The notes beneath the pieces were generated by a model, which searched no databases, had not been told where the DNA came from, and saw only the letters and a list, made by a program, of their open reading frames with translations. Shown here piece after piece: positions 10,859 to 21,444 of a stretch of DNA of 64,000 nt. Each line of letters opens with the position of its first letter. Within the stretch, counting starts at the first letter, position 1. A program made the position numbers and the translations under genes. Source of the DNA: Amphritea atlantica (GTDB lineage: Bacteria > Pseudomonadota > Gammaproteobacteria > Pseudomonadales > Balneatricaceae); assembly GCF_900111095.1 (NCBI RefSeq), contig NZ_FOGB01000017.1, positions 1 through 64,000 of the forward strand, given 5' to 3'.

Positions 10859-10885
10859 AAGGCCGGTCCCAGACCGGCCTTTTTT
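10859..10885 (+). terminator. Intrinsic terminator after ftsH
   Basis: AAGGCCGGT/ACCGGCCTT stem followed by TTTTT. It separates ftsH from folP, though readthrough into folP is usual in this gene order. Confidence 0.85.
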
Positions 10886-10910
10886 AATAAAAAACCGAAT
10901 GGAAGATACT

Positions 10911-11783
10911 GTGAACGACTTTTCCACTTACCGTTTCGGTAGCCGCACACTGGACCTGAGCCGTCCTCAGGTGATGGGTATTGTTAATGTGACGCCCGAC
11001 TCCTTCTCCGACGGCGGGACCCTTTATGAAGCGCGTAAGCTGAGTGTTGACCAGGCCGTTGAACGGGCCCGACAGATGGTAAAGGATGGCGCAACGATTA
11101 TCGATGTTGGTGGCGAGTCCACCCGGCCAGGTGCTGCTGCAGTCTCGCTGCAGGAAGAGCTGGACCGGGTGGTGCCGGTTGTGGAGCGGCTGAATGCTGA
11201 ACTCGATGTGATAATTTCGGTTGATACCAGTGCGCCTCAGGTGATGACTGAGGTTGCCAGGCTCGGGGCTGGACTAATCAATGATGTGCGTGCTCTGGGA
11301 CGTGAGGGAGCGCTGGAAGCCGCAGCCGAGACAAATCTGCCGGTGTGTGTGATGCATATGCAGGGAAGTCCTGCCACCATGCAGAATGCGCCCCACTATG
11401 ATGATGTGCTGGATGATGTGAACTACTTTTTGCAACAGCGGATCACAGCTTGCAACGCCGCAGGTATAAGCAGTGACCGGATCATTCTTGATCCGGGATT
11501 TGGCTTTGGTAAAACTGTTGAGCATAATCTGCGTTTGCTGAATAATCTGCGTCAGCTTCATCAACTTGGTATGCCCCTTTTGGTGGGTACCTCCCGTAAA
11601 AGCATGATTGACCATGTGCTTAGCCGCCCGGTAGATCAGCGGTTGGCAGGCAGTCTGGCCACCGTCGCTATCGGCGTTCAGCAGGGCGGACAGATATTCC
11701 GGGTTCACGATGTCAGGGAAACGGTGGATGTGGTGCGGATGACCGAAGCCATAATGAATGAGGGCAGGATTGCAAATGACTAA
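10911..11783 (+). CDS. folP: Dihydropteroate synthase
   Basis: 290 residues. It condenses 6-hydroxymethyl-dihydropterin diphosphate with p-aminobenzoate in folate synthesis and is the sulfonamide target. Pterin-binding TIM-barrel motifs are clear: [33 protein letters not shown] and the C-terminal [14 protein letters not shown]. The frame is open further upstream through the ftsH terminator. GTG 10911 was chosen because GGAAGA precedes it by five bases; ATG 10899 is the alternative. Its 3' end overlaps glmM by eight bases. FolK, the preceding enzyme of the pathway, is encoded at 33114-33617. Confidence 0.95.
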   Translation: MNDFSTYRFGSRTLDLSRPQVMGIVNVTPDSFSDGGTLYEARKLSVDQAVERARQMVKDGATIIDVGGESTRPGAAAVSLQEELDRVVPVVERLNAELDVIISVDTSAPQVMTEVARLGAGLINDVRALGREGALEAAAETNLPVCVMHMQGSPATMQNAPHYDDVLDDVNYFLQQRITACNAAGISSDRIILDPGFGFGKTVEHNLRLLNNLRQLHQLGMPLLVGTSRKSMIDHVLSRPVDQRLAGSLATVAIGVQQGGQIFRVHDVRETVDVVRMTEAIMNEGRIAND

Positions 11784-13110
11784 ACGATATTTTGGTACGG
11801 ATGGCATTCGCGGTAAGGTCGGTACGGCGCCGATTACACCTGACTTCATGCTCAAGCTGGGGTGGGCTGCCGGAAAGGTGTTTGCCCGCAAGGGACGCAG
11901 CAAGATCATTATTGGTAAGGATACCCGGATCTCGGGTTATATGTTTGAGTCAGCACTGGAGGCGGGGCTTTCGGCTGCGGGGGTTGATGTGCTGTTGCTT
12001 GGGCCGATGCCAACACCGGCAATTGCCTACCTGACCCGCACTTTTCGCTGTAATGCCGGTATCGTGATCAGCGCCTCCCATAACCCCTATTATGATAATG
12101 GCATCAAGTTCTTCTCCGAACTGGGGACCAAACTGCCCGATGATATTGAGCACGCCATCGAAGCGCAGATGGATATGGCGATGACTACCGTAGAGGCGGC
12201 GGAGCTGGGCAAGGCGCGGCGGATCGAAGATGCTGCCGGTCGTTATATCGAGTTTTGTAAAGGGACAGTCTCTGGTGATCTGAGTCTTAAGGATATGAAG
12301 ATTGTCGTTGATTGTGCCAATGGCGCCACCTATCACATCGCCCCCAAGGTGTTTCGCGAACTGGGTGCAACAGTGGTTGAGGTTGGTGCTTCGCCTGATG
12401 GCATCAACATTAATGAAGAGTGTGGTGCCACTGCGACGGCGCTGTTGGAAAAAACGGTTATTGCAACCCAGGCAGACCTGGGGGTGGCGCTGGATGGTGA
12501 CGGTGATCGGCTGATCATGGTTGATCATAAAGGCGAATCGGTGGATGGTGATGAGTTGCTCTTTATCATCGCTATGGCGTTGCATCGCAGGAATCAGTTG
12601 AAAGGTGGAGTGGTTGGCACGCTGATGAGTAATTTTGGCCTTGAACAGGGGCTTAAACAGGCTGATATTCCATTTATCCGCGCTCAGGTAGGGGATCGCT
12701 ATGTGCTTGAACAGTTAGTGGCTAATGACTGGCTGTTGGGTGGAGAATCTTCAGGCCATCTGGTCTGTCGTCAGTTGACCTCAACCGGCGATGGTATTGT
12801 TGCTGCGCTACAGGTTCTCAAAGCGATGACTGACGATCAGAAATCACTGCATGATCTTAAATCAGGCATGCGTAAAATGCCGCAAACGATGATCAATGTG
12901 CGTCTTACTGAGAAAGTAGACCTGGCTGAGCTGCCAGCAGTGCAGTCTGCTGTGGCGGATATTGAGGCGCGTCTCGGAGAGCGTGGCCGGGTACTGCTGC
13001 GTCCTTCCGGCACTGAACCGGTGGTTCGGGTGATGGTTGAGGGAGACGATGAGGCCTGGGTGGAAGCGCTTTGTGAGGAACTGGCCGAGGCTGTTCGTCA
13101 GGCACTTTAA
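11776..13110 (+). CDS. glmM: Phosphoglucosamine mutase
   Basis: 444 residues. It converts glucosamine-6-phosphate to glucosamine-1-phosphate for UDP-GlcNAc, peptidoglycan and LPS. The N-terminus YFGTDGIRG is the family signature, the phosphoserine loop is [12 protein letters not shown], the metal loop is DGDGDR, and the phosphate-binding loop [12 protein letters not shown] lies near the C-terminus. ATG 11776 starts the conserved [10 protein letters not shown] and overlaps folP, indicating translational coupling. Confidence 0.97.
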   Translation: MTKRYFGTDGIRGKVGTAPITPDFMLKLGWAAGKVFARKGRSKIIIGKDTRISGYMFESALEAGLSAAGVDVLLLGPMPTPAIAYLTRTFRCNAGIVISASHNPYYDNGIKFFSELGTKLPDDIEHAIEAQMDMAMTTVEAAELGKARRIEDAAGRYIEFCKGTVSGDLSLKDMKIVVDCANGATYHIAPKVFRELGATVVEVGASPDGININEECGATATALLEKTVIATQADLGVALDGDGDRLIMVDHKGESVDGDELLFIIAMALHRRNQLKGGVVGTLMSNFGLEQGLKQADIPFIRAQVGDRYVLEQLVANDWLLGGESSGHLVCRQLTSTGDGIVAALQVLKAMTDDQKSLHDLKSGMRKMPQTMINVRLTEKVDLAELPAVQSAVADIEARLGERGRVLLRPSGTEPVVRVMVEGDDEAWVEALCEELAEAVRQAL

Positions 13111-13215
13111 TATTATTGGGCGGGTGCGAAAATTTATTCGTTACCAGTGGATAGCTGCTTGTAACTTATCAGGAAACTGGGTACTATGTGCGCCGCTTTG
13201 CACAGAGGGAAACTC

Positions 13216-13980
13216 ATGCGTAAGACGATAGTCGCCGGAAATTGGAAAATGAACGGAACCAGTGAGTCGATCAGGGCTTTGCTGGATGGTATCACCGCAG
13301 GTGTACCCGTTGTTGATGGTCTGGTGACGCTGGTCTGCCCACCTGCTGTTTACCTGTCGCAGGTTAAAGAGCTGCTTGGCAATGCTCCGGTTGTTGTCGG
13401 TGCTCAGAATGTATCCGCTCAGCCAAAAGGGGCGTTTACCGGTGAGTGGTCACTGGAAATGCTTCAGGATCTGGGTTGTGAGTATGTTATTCTGGGGCAC
13501 TCTGAGCGACGTAGTCTGTTTAAAGAAACGGATGCTGATGTTGCAGATAAAGTTGATGCAACCCTGACTGCCGGGCTGACTCCGATACTGTGTGTTGGTG
13601 AAACGCTGACACAGCGTGAGGCGGGTGAAACCCTTGCGGTTGTGGCGACGCAGGTTGATGCAGTTGTTCAGCGGGTTGGTATTGAACGTTTTGCATCGGT
13701 TGTGATTGCCTATGAGCCGGTCTGGGCGATCGGAACGGGTCTGACCGCGACGCCTGAGCAAGCTCAGGAAGTGCATGCTGCAATCCGTGCCCGGTTGGCT
13801 GGTAGTGGTATGAAGGTAGCTGATAAACTGTCGATTCTGTATGGCGGCAGTATGAATGCCGGTAATGCGGCTGAGCTCCTGGCTCAACAGGATATTGATG
13901 GCGGCCTGATTGGTGGCGCATCTCTGAAAGCTGATGAATTCCTGACGATCTGCGCTGCGGCGGCAGAGAGTCGTAAGTAA
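13216..13980 (+). CDS. tpiA: Triosephosphate isomerase
   Basis: 254 residues, a TIM barrel interconverting dihydroxyacetone phosphate and glyceraldehyde-3-phosphate. Catalytic residues are visible in order: Lys in GNWKMNG, His in ILGHSERR, Glu in [11 protein letters not shown], and the phosphate loop YGGSMN. The chosen ATG gives the conserved [10 protein letters not shown] start with AGAGGGA upstream. The 105 bases after glmM show nothing else. Confidence 0.97.
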   Translation: MRKTIVAGNWKMNGTSESIRALLDGITAGVPVVDGLVTLVCPPAVYLSQVKELLGNAPVVVGAQNVSAQPKGAFTGEWSLEMLQDLGCEYVILGHSERRSLFKETDADVADKVDATLTAGLTPILCVGETLTQREAGETLAVVATQVDAVVQRVGIERFASVVIAYEPVWAIGTGLTATPEQAQEVHAAIRARLAGSGMKVADKLSILYGGSMNAGNAAELLAQQDIDGGLIGGASLKADEFLTICAAAAESRK

Positions 13981-13991
13981 GTGGAAAAATA

Positions 13992-14357
13992 ATGGAAACT
14001 CTGGTTCTTGCTGTACATGTTCTGCTGGCTATTGCCATTATTGCTCTGGTGCTGTTGCAGCAGGGTAAAGGCGCTGAGGCTGGTGCATCTTTTGGTGCAG
14101 GTGCGTCTCAGACCGTATTTGGTAGCCAGGGCTCCGGCTCGTTTCTGAGTCGTATGACTGCGATTATTGCAACCGGACTGTTTATTACCAGTTTTGTGCT
14201 GGCTGTTTATGCAAAAGATAAGGCTGTATCGGTGAGTGATGCCGGTGTGCCTGCGGCAGAACTGATTCAGAGTGCTGCTGATAATGCTGAGCAGGTGCCG
14301 GTTCTGGAAGAGAATAAATTGCCAGCAGGGGATGCGGACGTACCGCCTGCTGAGTGA
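13992..14357 (+). CDS. secG: Protein translocase subunit SecG
   Basis: 121 residues. It is the small subunit of the SecYEG channel that assists SecA cycling. Two membrane helices (about 2-22 and 52-74) flank the conserved cytoplasmic loop with [20 protein letters not shown]. The acidic tail after residue 85 is variable in the family. It lies 11 bases after tpiA, as usual. Confidence 0.95.
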   Translation: METLVLAVHVLLAIAIIALVLLQQGKGAEAGASFGAGASQTVFGSQGSGSFLSRMTAIIATGLFITSFVLAVYAKDKAVSVSDAGVPAAELIQSAADNAEQVPVLEENKLPAGDADVPPAE

Positions 14358-14369
14358 TCCTTGTTTAAT

Positions 14370-14456
14370 GCCGAAGTGGTGGAATTGGTAGACACGCCAT
14401 CTTGAGGGGGTGGTGACCTAATGGTCGTGCGGGTTCAAGTCCCGCCTTCGGCACCA
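14370..14456 (+). tRNA. tRNA-Leu (anticodon GAG)
   Basis: An 87-nt class II tRNA with encoded CCA. GCCGAAG pairs with CTTCGGC, the D-loop has GGAATTGGTAGACACG, the anticodon loop has GAG at 14404-14406, a long variable arm is present and the T-arm has GGTTCAAGTCCC. Its position after secG matches E. coli leuU. Confidence 0.95.
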
Positions 14457-14770
14457 TATCTAAGGAAGCGCATCTTTGATGCGCTTTTTTTTTGGCCTCG
14501 GCGTGACTACGTCCCGCGTTGGTTCATCTTCGATGAAGTCCTTTGGACCGTCGTCGCGGGCTCCGACGCCCAATATGTATCCATATAGTCGGCACCCTAT
14601 TTAAGGAAGCGTATTGTTGATGCGCTTTTTTTGGCCTCGGCGTGACTGCGTCCCGCGTTGGTTCATCTTCGATGAAGTCCTTTGGACCGTCGTCGCGGGC
14701 TCCGACGCCCAATATGTATCTATATAGTCGGCACTCTATTTAAGGAAGCGTATTGTTGATGCGCTTTTTT
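14448..14770 (+). repeat. Tandem repeats of tRNA-Leu 3' tip plus terminator
   Basis: A unit of about 140 bases occurs 2.3 times, beginning at 14448, 14589 and 14728. Each begins with the last bases of the tRNA (TCGGCAC plus one or two), then TAAGGAAGCG and a terminator hairpin. The first two continue with a GC-rich block containing TTCATC-TTC-GATGAA and arms resembling GGCGT...CCCGCG / CGCGGG...ACGCC. The units are over 90% alike. This resembles the tandem repeats after E. coli tyrT, which also carry a tRNA 3' end. Confidence 0.85.
14466..14493 (+). terminator. Intrinsic terminator after tRNA-Leu
   Basis: AAGCGCATC-TTT-GATGCGCTT followed by T. Related hairpins ending in T runs recur in the two downstream repeat units (14606-14632 and 14745-14770). 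Confidence 0.9.
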
Positions 14771-14944
14771 ATTTCTGTCTGAGCGGGGCTTCTTTTAGTA
14801 GAGGCTCTTATCTATCGCTACGCTTATGAGCAGATCGGGCCGCTTGCTGGTTGGTTTGGAAGGTGTCCGGCGGTATGTGTCGCGTGCTAATGTAGTGTAA
14901 GGGTGAAATGTTGATGCGCGTCGGGTAATCCCGGGAAGGTGTCC

Positions 14945-14973
14945 TTGAACTACTCAGACAGGAGGAGTATAAT
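14945..14973 (+). promoter_or_regulatory. Predicted sigma70 promoter of tRNA-fMet
   Basis: TTGAAC (14945-14950) and TATAAT (14968-14973) with a 17-base spacer. The start would be near 14980, ten bases before the tRNA. The promoter probably also drives rimP-nusA-infB, as metY does in E. coli. Bases 14771-14944 show no gene. Confidence 0.8.
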
Positions 14974-14989
14974 TCTCGCCGATTTCTGA

Positions 14990-15066
<77 letters not shown>

Positions 15067-15367
15067 TTGTTAGGATGATAGATCAGAAGCAAGAGATTCG
15101 TGTAACGGCCTCTTGAGGGTTAATAAGATTCAGCATCATCTTTCGTTGTTATGTTCTTTCGGGAAAGTAACGGCAGATGCTGATTCCCGCTACCAATTCC
15201 AGTGGGTTGCTGATTTGGCGACCGGTCTGGGATTGTCGATCAAGCAGTACGTTGATTGGCCCCTTTTTAGGGGCTTTTTCGTACTTGCGGCCCATCGGGG
15301 TCGTATGTTGAATGGGTCTTTGACCCATTTTTTGTTTGCCTAAGAAAGTGCGTTTAGAGGTTTTTGC
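15067..15367 (+). other. Leader region between tRNA-fMet and rimP
   Basis: No gene is seen in these 301 bases. At 15186-15195 stands CCCGCTACCA, identical to the last ten bases of the upstream tRNA including its unusual T72. A weak terminator-like hairpin (GGCCCC/GGGGCT then TTTTT, 15258-15280) is framed by AGTACG/CGTACT and may regulate readthrough into the rimP operon. Confidence 0.5.
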
Positions 15368-15823
15368 GTGTCAGCAAAGTTGAGTGTGTTACAGGAACTG
15401 ATTGAGCCATCTGTGGTGGCTCTCGGTTATCAGTTATGGGGTATTGAGATGATATCCCAGGGGCGTCACAGCATGCTGCGGATCTACATTGATGCCGAAC
15501 AGGGCATCGGGGTAGAGGATTGCGCCAGCGTCAGTCGTCAGGTGAGCGGGATTCTGGATGTAGAAGATCCGATTAGCGGTGAATATACATTAGAGGTTTC
15601 CTCCCCGGGGATGGACCGCCCGCTGTTTACTCTGGAACAGTACCAGGCGTTTGTCGGACATGTGGTGCAGCTGAAGCTGCGCATGCCATTTGAGGGGCGT
15701 CGCAGGTTTAAAGGCATCCTCAGTGGTATTGAAGATGAAGATATTGTGCTGGTTGTCGATCAGGAAGAATACCTGTTACCGATTGACCATATTGAAAAAG
15801 CAAACATAGTTCCTCAGTTCTGA
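15368..15823 (+). CDS. rimP: Ribosome maturation factor RimP
   Basis: 151 residues, the usual length. It is needed for 30S maturation. The N-terminal domain has [15 protein letters not shown] and the [19 protein letters not shown] signature; a C-terminal SH3-like domain follows. The start is GTG at 15368. It begins the conserved rimP-nusA-infB-rbfA-truB-rpsO-pnp series. Confidence 0.95.
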   Translation: MSAKLSVLQELIEPSVVALGYQLWGIEMISQGRHSMLRIYIDAEQGIGVEDCASVSRQVSGILDVEDPISGEYTLEVSSPGMDRPLFTLEQYQAFVGHVVQLKLRMPFEGRRRFKGILSGIEDEDIVLVVDQEEYLLPIDHIEKANIVPQF

Positions 15824-15859
15824 GTGTAAAGAATTGAATTTTGAGGTTGGGGCAGTTGT

Positions 15860-17350
15860 ATGAATAAAGAAATTCTACTGGTTGCAGAAGCAGTATCTAA
15901 CGAGAAAGATGTTTCTAAAGAGGTGATCTTCGAGGCGATTGAACTGGCGCTGGCAACAGCGACCAAAAAACGCTACGACGAAGAAGCGGATATCCGTGTA
16001 GTCATTGACCGTGCAACCGGTGATTACCAGACATTCCGGCGCTGGGCTGTGGTGAGCAACGAAGGTGTGCCTCTGCTGGGCACTGAGCTGACCATGCAGG
16101 AGGCGGAAGAGATCGATGCAAGCCTGCAGCCTGGCGATATCTACGAAGAAGAGGTCGAGTCGGTTAAGTTCGGCCGCATTGCTGCGCAGACTGCTAAGCA
16201 GGTTATTGTGCAGAAGGTACGTGAAGCGGAGCGCGCTAAGGTTGTTGCACAATACAGCAGCCGTCTGGGTGAGCTTATCTCGGGTACCGTAAAGAAAGTG
16301 ACACGGGACAACATTATTGTTGACCTGGGTAACAACGCAGAAGCTGTTCTGCCGCGGGATCAGTTGCTACCACGGGAAACCTACCGTATGGGTGACCGGG
16401 TGCGGGCAGTGCTGAATGAGATTCGCACCGAAGGACGTGGTCCACAGCTGGCGATGAGCCGCAGCTGTCCTGAGATGCTGATCGAACTGTTCCGTATCGA
16501 AGTACCTGAGATCTCTGAAGAGGTGATCGAGATTCGTGCAGCGTCCCGTGACCCGGGTTCGCGTGCCAAGATTGCCGTTAAAACGAATGATGGACGTATC
16601 GATCCGGTGGGTGCCTGTGTAGGCATGCGTGGTGCTCGTGTTCAGGCCGTTTCTAACGAACTGAGCGGCGAGCGTGTAGACATCATCCTCTGGGATGATA
16701 ATCCGGCACAGTTGGTGATAAACGCGATGTCTCCGGCAGAGGTGGCTTCTATTGTTGTGGATGAAGATTCCCGCTCAATGGATGTTGCTGTCGCTGAAGA
16801 GAATCTGCCGATGGCGATTGGCCGCAGCGGTCAGAACGTTCGCCTGGCGTCAGAGCTGACCGGCTGGAAACTGAACGTCATGACCGAAGATGAGGCTGCA
16901 GAAAAACAGCAATCTGAAACCGGTTCAATCCTGGAGCTGTTTATTAAGCACCTGGATGTTGATGATGATATTGCGGGCATCCTGGTAGATGAAGGCTTCA
17001 CCTCGCTGGAAGAGGTCGCCTACGTTCCCGCTGATGAGATGCTCGAAATCGATGGTTTCGATGAAGAGATTGTTGATGAACTGCGCAATCGCGCGAAAGA
17101 TGCTCTGCTGAATCTGGCACTGGCGAATGAGGAGGCTCTTGAAAATTCTGAGCCGGCTCAGGATCTGCTGGAGATGGAAGGTATGGAGCGTCATCTGGCC
17201 TTTGTTCTGGCCAGTAAAGGTATCGTGACCATGGAAGATCTGGCTGAGCAGGCGGTTGAAGACCTGCTTGAGATTGAAGAGCTGGATAGTGAAAAGGCAG
17301 CAGCGCTGATTATGACTGCGCGCGCCCCATGGTTTGCGGACGAAGAATAA
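15860..17350 (+). CDS. nusA: Transcription termination/antitermination protein NusA
   Basis: 496 residues. It binds RNA polymerase and modulates pausing, termination and antitermination. In order: the N-terminal polymerase-binding domain, an S1 domain (about 135-200), two KH domains ([18 protein letters not shown] and the [17 protein letters not shown] region), and two acidic C-terminal repeats (about 365-420 and 435-495) as in gammaproteobacterial proteins that contact the alpha subunit. It follows rimP by 36 bases. Confidence 0.97.
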   Translation: MNKEILLVAEAVSNEKDVSKEVIFEAIELALATATKKRYDEEADIRVVIDRATGDYQTFRRWAVVSNEGVPLLGTELTMQEAEEIDASLQPGDIYEEEVESVKFGRIAAQTAKQVIVQKVREAERAKVVAQYSSRLGELISGTVKKVTRDNIIVDLGNNAEAVLPRDQLLPRETYRMGDRVRAVLNEIRTEGRGPQLAMSRSCPEMLIELFRIEVPEISEEVIEIRAASRDPGSRAKIAVKTNDGRIDPVGACVGMRGARVQAVSNELSGERVDIILWDDNPAQLVINAMSPAEVASIVVDEDSRSMDVAVAEENLPMAIGRSGQNVRLASELTGWKLNVMTEDEAAEKQQSETGSILELFIKHLDVDDDIAGILVDEGFTSLEEVAYVPADEMLEIDGFDEEIVDELRNRAKDALLNLALANEEALENSEPAQDLLEMEGMERHLAFVLASKGIVTMEDLAEQAVEDLLEIEELDSEKAAALIMTARAPWFADEE

Positions 17351-17373
17351 GTCAACGGAGGAGATAAACCCAG

Positions 17374-19926
17374 ATGGCAGAAGTCACAGTAAAACAACTT
17401 GCCGAAGTAGTTGGCGTTCCCGTTGATCGTCTGTTAACGCAGATGAAAGAAGCAGGTATTGCAGGCAAAAATGAAGCCGCTTCAGTTACCGAAGATGAGC
17501 GTCAGAAACTGCTGAACCACCTTAAGCGCAGCCACGGTGAAAAATCCGATAGCGAGCCTAAGAAGATTACCCTGAAACGCAAAACAACCAGCCAGATCAA
17601 AGTGTCCGGTGCGGCGGGTAAGAAAACGATCAATGTTGAAGTGCGTAAGAAGCGTACCTATGTCAAACGTGCTGATGTTGAAGAGACTCCGGTAGCAGAA
17701 GTTAAAGGTAAGAATCTTCAGGCTGAGCTGGAAGAGCAGGCTCGTCGGGATGCCGAGCTGCAGGCCGCGCAGGAGAAACAGCGTGAAGAGGCACGCCTGA
17801 AGGCTGAAGCCGAGGCGAAAGCCAAAGCGGAGCGTGATGCGGCAGAGAAGCAGTCTGAAGCTAAACCCGCGGTGTCTAAACCGACAATGGCTAAGCCTGC
17901 TGCGGTAAAAACCGCGGCTCCTGCGGTGGCAGATGTTGAGCCTGCGACAGCTGCACCCAAGCAGGATCGTAAACAGACCCGGGAAAAGAATTTCCGTAGC
18001 CAGGATAAGCCTGCTGCGGGCCGCAAAGGCGGTGATAACAAGCGCTTATCCCGTAAGCCGGGTGGCCGTGATGGTGGCAACCGTCGAGGTGGCGGCAAGC
18101 CTGCTCAGCGGGGTATGACCAGTTCCAACGTTCAGGCGTTTGAGCGGCCAACCGCCCCGGTGATTCATGAAGTGGCGATTCCGGAATCGATTACCGTGGC
18201 TGAACTGGCGAAGAAAATGTCAGTCAAAGCGGCCGACCTGATCAAGGTCATGTTCAAAATGGGGGCGATGGCGACCATCAACTCCGTGATCGATCAGGAC
18301 ACCGCAACCCTGGTGGTTGAGGAGATGGGGCACACCGCTGTTGCGATGCAGGAAAATACCGTTGAAGATCAACTGATCGAAAGTGCCGGTGCTGCAGAAG
18401 AGATTGCCGGTGAGCAGGTTGAGCGTGCGCCGGTCGTGACGGTAATGGGTCACGTTGACCATGGTAAAACATCGTTACTTGACTATATTCGTGAAACCCG
18501 GGTGGCTGCCGGTGAGTCCGGAGGCATTACCCAGCATATCGGTGCGTATCACGTTGAAACCGGTCACGGTATGGTGAGCTTCCTGGATACACCGGGACAC
18601 GCCGCCTTTACCGCAATGCGTGCCCGTGGTGCTCAGTTGACCGATATCGTTATTCTGGTGGTTGCTGCAGATGATGGTGTGATGCCACAGACTGAAGAAG
18701 CGGTGAATCACGCTAAAGCGGCAGGAGTGCCTCTGGTTATTGCGGTCAACAAGATCGATAAAGAGGATGCCGATCCCGAGCGGGTCAAGAATGAACTGGC
18801 CCAGCGTGATGTCCTGCCGGAAGAGTGGGGCGGTGATGTTCAGTTTGTTAACGTCTCAGCTAAAACCGGTGAAGGTATCGATGCACTTCTGGATGCGGTT
18901 CTGCTGCAGGCTGAGATTCTGGAGCTTAAAGCGATCCCTGAAGCGCCTGGACGTGGTGTTGTTGTTGAATCCCGTCTGGATAAAGGGCGTGGTCCGGTTG
19001 CCACTCTGCTGGTGCAGAACGGAACCCTGAGACAGGGTGATATCGTGCTGGCTGGTCTGCAGTATGGCCGTGTTCGGGCGATGCTGGATGAGAATGGTAA
19101 GCCCGTTAAAGAAGCGGGCCCGTCTATCCCGGTTGAGATTCTGGGACTGGATGGTACACCAGGAGCGGGTGACGAGTTCACCGTGGTCTCTAACGAGAAG
19201 AAGGCCCGTGAAGTTGCCTTATTCCGTCAGGGTAAATACCGCGAAGTGAAACTGCAGCGTCAGCAGCAGGCCAAACTTGAGAACCTGTTCGAAAATATGC
19301 AGGCCGGTGATGTTAAGACACTGAACATCATCATAAAAGCGGACGTTCGTGGTTCTCTGGAAGCGCTGACCAGCTCGCTGACGGATCTGAGCACCGACGA
19401 AGTTAAAGTCAATGTCGTTTCCGGCGGTGTCGGTGGTATTGCTGAAACCGATGCCAACCTGGCGGTAGCGTCCAGTGCGATCATGATCGGCTTTAACGTC
19501 CGTGCGGATGCACAGGCGCGGGCTATCGTCGAGCGTGAAGATCTGGAACTGCGTTACTACAGCGTTATCTACGATATCATCGATGATGTTAAACAAGCGA
19601 TGACCGGTCTGCTGTCTCCAGAGTTTAAGGAACAGATAGTTGGTATCGCAGAGGTACGTGATGTCTTCCGTGCACCTAAGATCGGTGCAGTAGCGGGCTG
19701 TATGGTCACTGAAGGTTCAGTCTTCCGTAACAAGCGTATCCGGGTACTGCGTGAAAACGTGGTTATCTATGAAGGTGAGCTGGAGTCTCTGCGTCGCTTT
19801 AAAGATAACGTGGCTGAAGTCCGTCAGGGCATGGAGTGCGGTATCGGTGTTAAGAACTACAATGATGTGAAGGTCGGCGATCAGATCGAAGTCTTCGACA
19901 CCATTGAAGTTGCGCGTACGTTGTAA
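17374..19926 (+). CDS. infB: Translation initiation factor IF-2
   Basis: 850 residues. This GTPase brings fMet-tRNA to the 30S subunit. A winged N-terminal subdomain (about 1-50) and a long charged Ala/Lys/Glu linker (about 100-250) precede the second IF2 N-terminal domain. The G domain has [17 protein letters not shown] and NKID, and is followed by domains II-IV. GGAGGAG stands upstream of the ATG. Internal starts, as used for shorter IF2 forms in E. coli, cannot be judged here. Confidence 0.97.
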   Translation: MAEVTVKQLAEVVGVPVDRLLTQMKEAGIAGKNEAASVTEDERQKLLNHLKRSHGEKSDSEPKKITLKRKTTSQIKVSGAAGKKTINVEVRKKRTYVKRADVEETPVAEVKGKNLQAELEEQARRDAELQAAQEKQREEARLKAEAEAKAKAERDAAEKQSEAKPAVSKPTMAKPAAVKTAAPAVADVEPATAAPKQDRKQTREKNFRSQDKPAAGRKGGDNKRLSRKPGGRDGGNRRGGGKPAQRGMTSSNVQAFERPTAPVIHEVAIPESITVAELAKKMSVKAADLIKVMFKMGAMATINSVIDQDTATLVVEEMGHTAVAMQENTVEDQLIESAGAAEEIAGEQVERAPVVTVMGHVDHGKTSLLDYIRETRVAAGESGGITQHIGAYHVETGHGMVSFLDTPGHAAFTAMRARGAQLTDIVILVVAADDGVMPQTEEAVNHAKAAGVPLVIAVNKIDKEDADPERVKNELAQRDVLPEEWGGDVQFVNVSAKTGEGIDALLDAVLLQAEILELKAIPEAPGRGVVVESRLDKGRGPVATLLVQNGTLRQGDIVLAGLQYGRVRAMLDENGKPVKEAGPSIPVEILGLDGTPGAGDEFTVVSNEKKAREVALFRQGKYREVKLQRQQQAKLENLFENMQAGDVKTLNIIIKADVRGSLEALTSSLTDLSTDEVKVNVVSGGVGGIAETDANLAVASSAIMIGFNVRADAQARAIVEREDLELRYYSVIYDIIDDVKQAMTGLLSPEFKEQIVGIAEVRDVFRAPKIGAVAGCMVTEGSVFRNKRIRVLRENVVIYEGELESLRRFKDNVAEVRQGMECGIGVKNYNDVKVGDQIEVFDTIEVARTL

Positions 19927-19946
19927 GAGTGAATTAACAGACAATT

Positions 19947-20342
19947 ATGGCAAGAGAATTCAGTCGTACACAACGGATATCTGACCAGGTCCAGAAGGAC
20001 CTGGCACAGCTGATCCAGCGTGAAATTAAAGACCCCCGCCTGGGGATGGTGACTATCAGCTACGTAAAGATTGCCAAGGATCTTGGCTACGCTGATATCT
20101 ATATCACCGTGATGGCGATGGGGGGAAAAGATGAAGCTACGGCGGTGAAGGAATCCCTTAAGGTTCTGAATAACGCTGCGGGCTTCCTGCGTGGACAACT
20201 GTCCAGCAAGATCAAACTGCGGGTGATGCCGCAACTGCGCTTCCATTTTGATGAGAGTGTTGACCGGGGCCGTCGCCTCAATGACCTGATTATTCAGGCC
20301 TCACGGGCGGACAGCAAACACGGTCAGGACGACGGGGAGTAA
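19947..20342 (+). CDS. rbfA: Ribosome-binding factor A
   Basis: 131 residues with a single KH-type fold. It acts in 16S 5'-end processing and cold adaptation. The signature LIQREIKDPRLGMVTISYVK is intact and RVMPQLRFHFDESVDRG lies near the C-terminus. It sits between infB and truB with gaps of 20 and 3 bases. Confidence 0.95.
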   Translation: MAREFSRTQRISDQVQKDLAQLIQREIKDPRLGMVTISYVKIAKDLGYADIYITVMAMGGKDEATAVKESLKVLNNAAGFLRGQLSSKIKLRVMPQLRFHFDESVDRGRRLNDLIIQASRADSKHGQDDGE

Positions 20343-20345
20343 CCT

Positions 20346-21314
20346 TTGGCAAGGCGGGCAAAAGGCCGGCCGGTCAACGGTATTTTTCTGCTCGATAAAC
20401 CGGGTGGAATGTCGTCAAACCGGGCGCTACAAATAGTAAAACGGATCTATGGGGCCGCTAAGGCGGGCCATACCGGTGCGCTGGATCCACTGGCAACCGG
20501 GATGCTGCCACTTTGTTTCGGCGAAGCGACCAAGTTTTCCCAGTTCCTGCTGGATGCTGATAAGCGGTACGTCACGACGGCTAAACTGGGGCAGCGAACC
20601 GATACCAGTGATGCCGATGGGGAGGTCGTTGAAGAGCGGCCAGTACCGGAAAAGCTGACGGCAGAGCAGGTTGATGAGCTGTTGCAGCGCGAGTTTACCG
20701 GCCAGATCACTCAGGTGCCTTCGATGTTTTCGGCGCTCAAGCATAATGGTCAGCCGCTCTATAAACTGGCGCGTCAGGGGATTCAGGTCGAGGTGAAAAG
20801 TCGTCAGGTGACGGTTTTCAGTATCGATTTGCTGGATTTTCGCGGCGATGAAGTGGATCTGGATATCCGCTGCAGCAAAGGCACCTACATCCGTTCCATC
20901 GTTCAGGATATGGGCGAGATGCTGGGCTGCGGCGCGCATGTTAAAATGCTTCGCCGTCTCGATTCCGGCCCCTATAAAGCGGCGAGTATGATGCCGTTGG
21001 CTGATCTCGAACAACTGGTGGAAGAAATGGGCAGTGAGGCGACTCCGGAACGCATACAAACGCGTCTGGATGAGTTATTATTGCCGCCCTGGAGTCCGGT
21101 AGCAGATACCCCTGAGGTTATTCTGACCGGGCAGCAGACCCGCACCCTCTGTTTTGGACAGACGGTGGTGCTGGACACATCGGATGGCGCGAACCCGGCA
21201 CAGCCGCTGGTACGTTTGCTTGATGGGGACAGCGGACGCTTTCTGGGTATTGGTGAGATCGATGCTGAGGGGACTTTGTTACCCCGGCGGCTGATGAGTA
21301 CTCAGGAAAGTTAA
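20346..21314 (+). CDS. truB: tRNA pseudouridine(55) synthase
   Basis: 322 residues. It forms the T-loop pseudouridine 55 in tRNAs. The catalytic Asp is in GHTGALDPLATGMLPLC, KRYVTTAKLGQRTDTSDADG follows, and a C-terminal PUA-like domain covers about 250-318. The start is TTG at 20346, giving the conserved RRAKGRPVNGIFLLDKP. It is three bases from rbfA, so translation is likely coupled. Confidence 0.96.
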   Translation: MARRAKGRPVNGIFLLDKPGGMSSNRALQIVKRIYGAAKAGHTGALDPLATGMLPLCFGEATKFSQFLLDADKRYVTTAKLGQRTDTSDADGEVVEERPVPEKLTAEQVDELLQREFTGQITQVPSMFSALKHNGQPLYKLARQGIQVEVKSRQVTVFSIDLLDFRGDEVDLDIRCSKGTYIRSIVQDMGEMLGCGAHVKMLRRLDSGPYKAASMMPLADLEQLVEEMGSEATPERIQTRLDELLLPPWSPVADTPEVILTGQQTRTLCFGQTVVLDTSDGANPAQPLVRLLDGDSGRFLGIGEIDAEGTLLPRRLMSTQES

Positions 21315-21397
21315 TTGAATTTGTGAGTGTGGCTCAGGCGACACTGACAATATGACGTTGAACTGAAAATATGCTCGGTACAACGCGACTATTAATC

Positions 21398-21418
21398 CAC
21401 CACACAGATGCTGTGGTG
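21398..21418 (+). promoter_or_regulatory. Hairpin in the rpsO leader
   Basis: CACCACA/TGTGGTG stem with a seven-base loop, 26 bases before the rpsO start codon. Ribosomal protein S15 represses its own mRNA in gammaproteobacteria through leader structures; a role for this hairpin in that is inference. Confidence 0.35.
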
Positions 21419-21444
21419 TGCATATTATTTTTGGAGTTATTAAA

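Noticed and set aside
14524-14712. 62-codon minus-strand ORF across the tRNA-Leu repeats
   Set aside because: It is created by the repeated GC-rich block, has no ribosome site, and its Arg-rich tail comes from out-of-frame repeat sequence.
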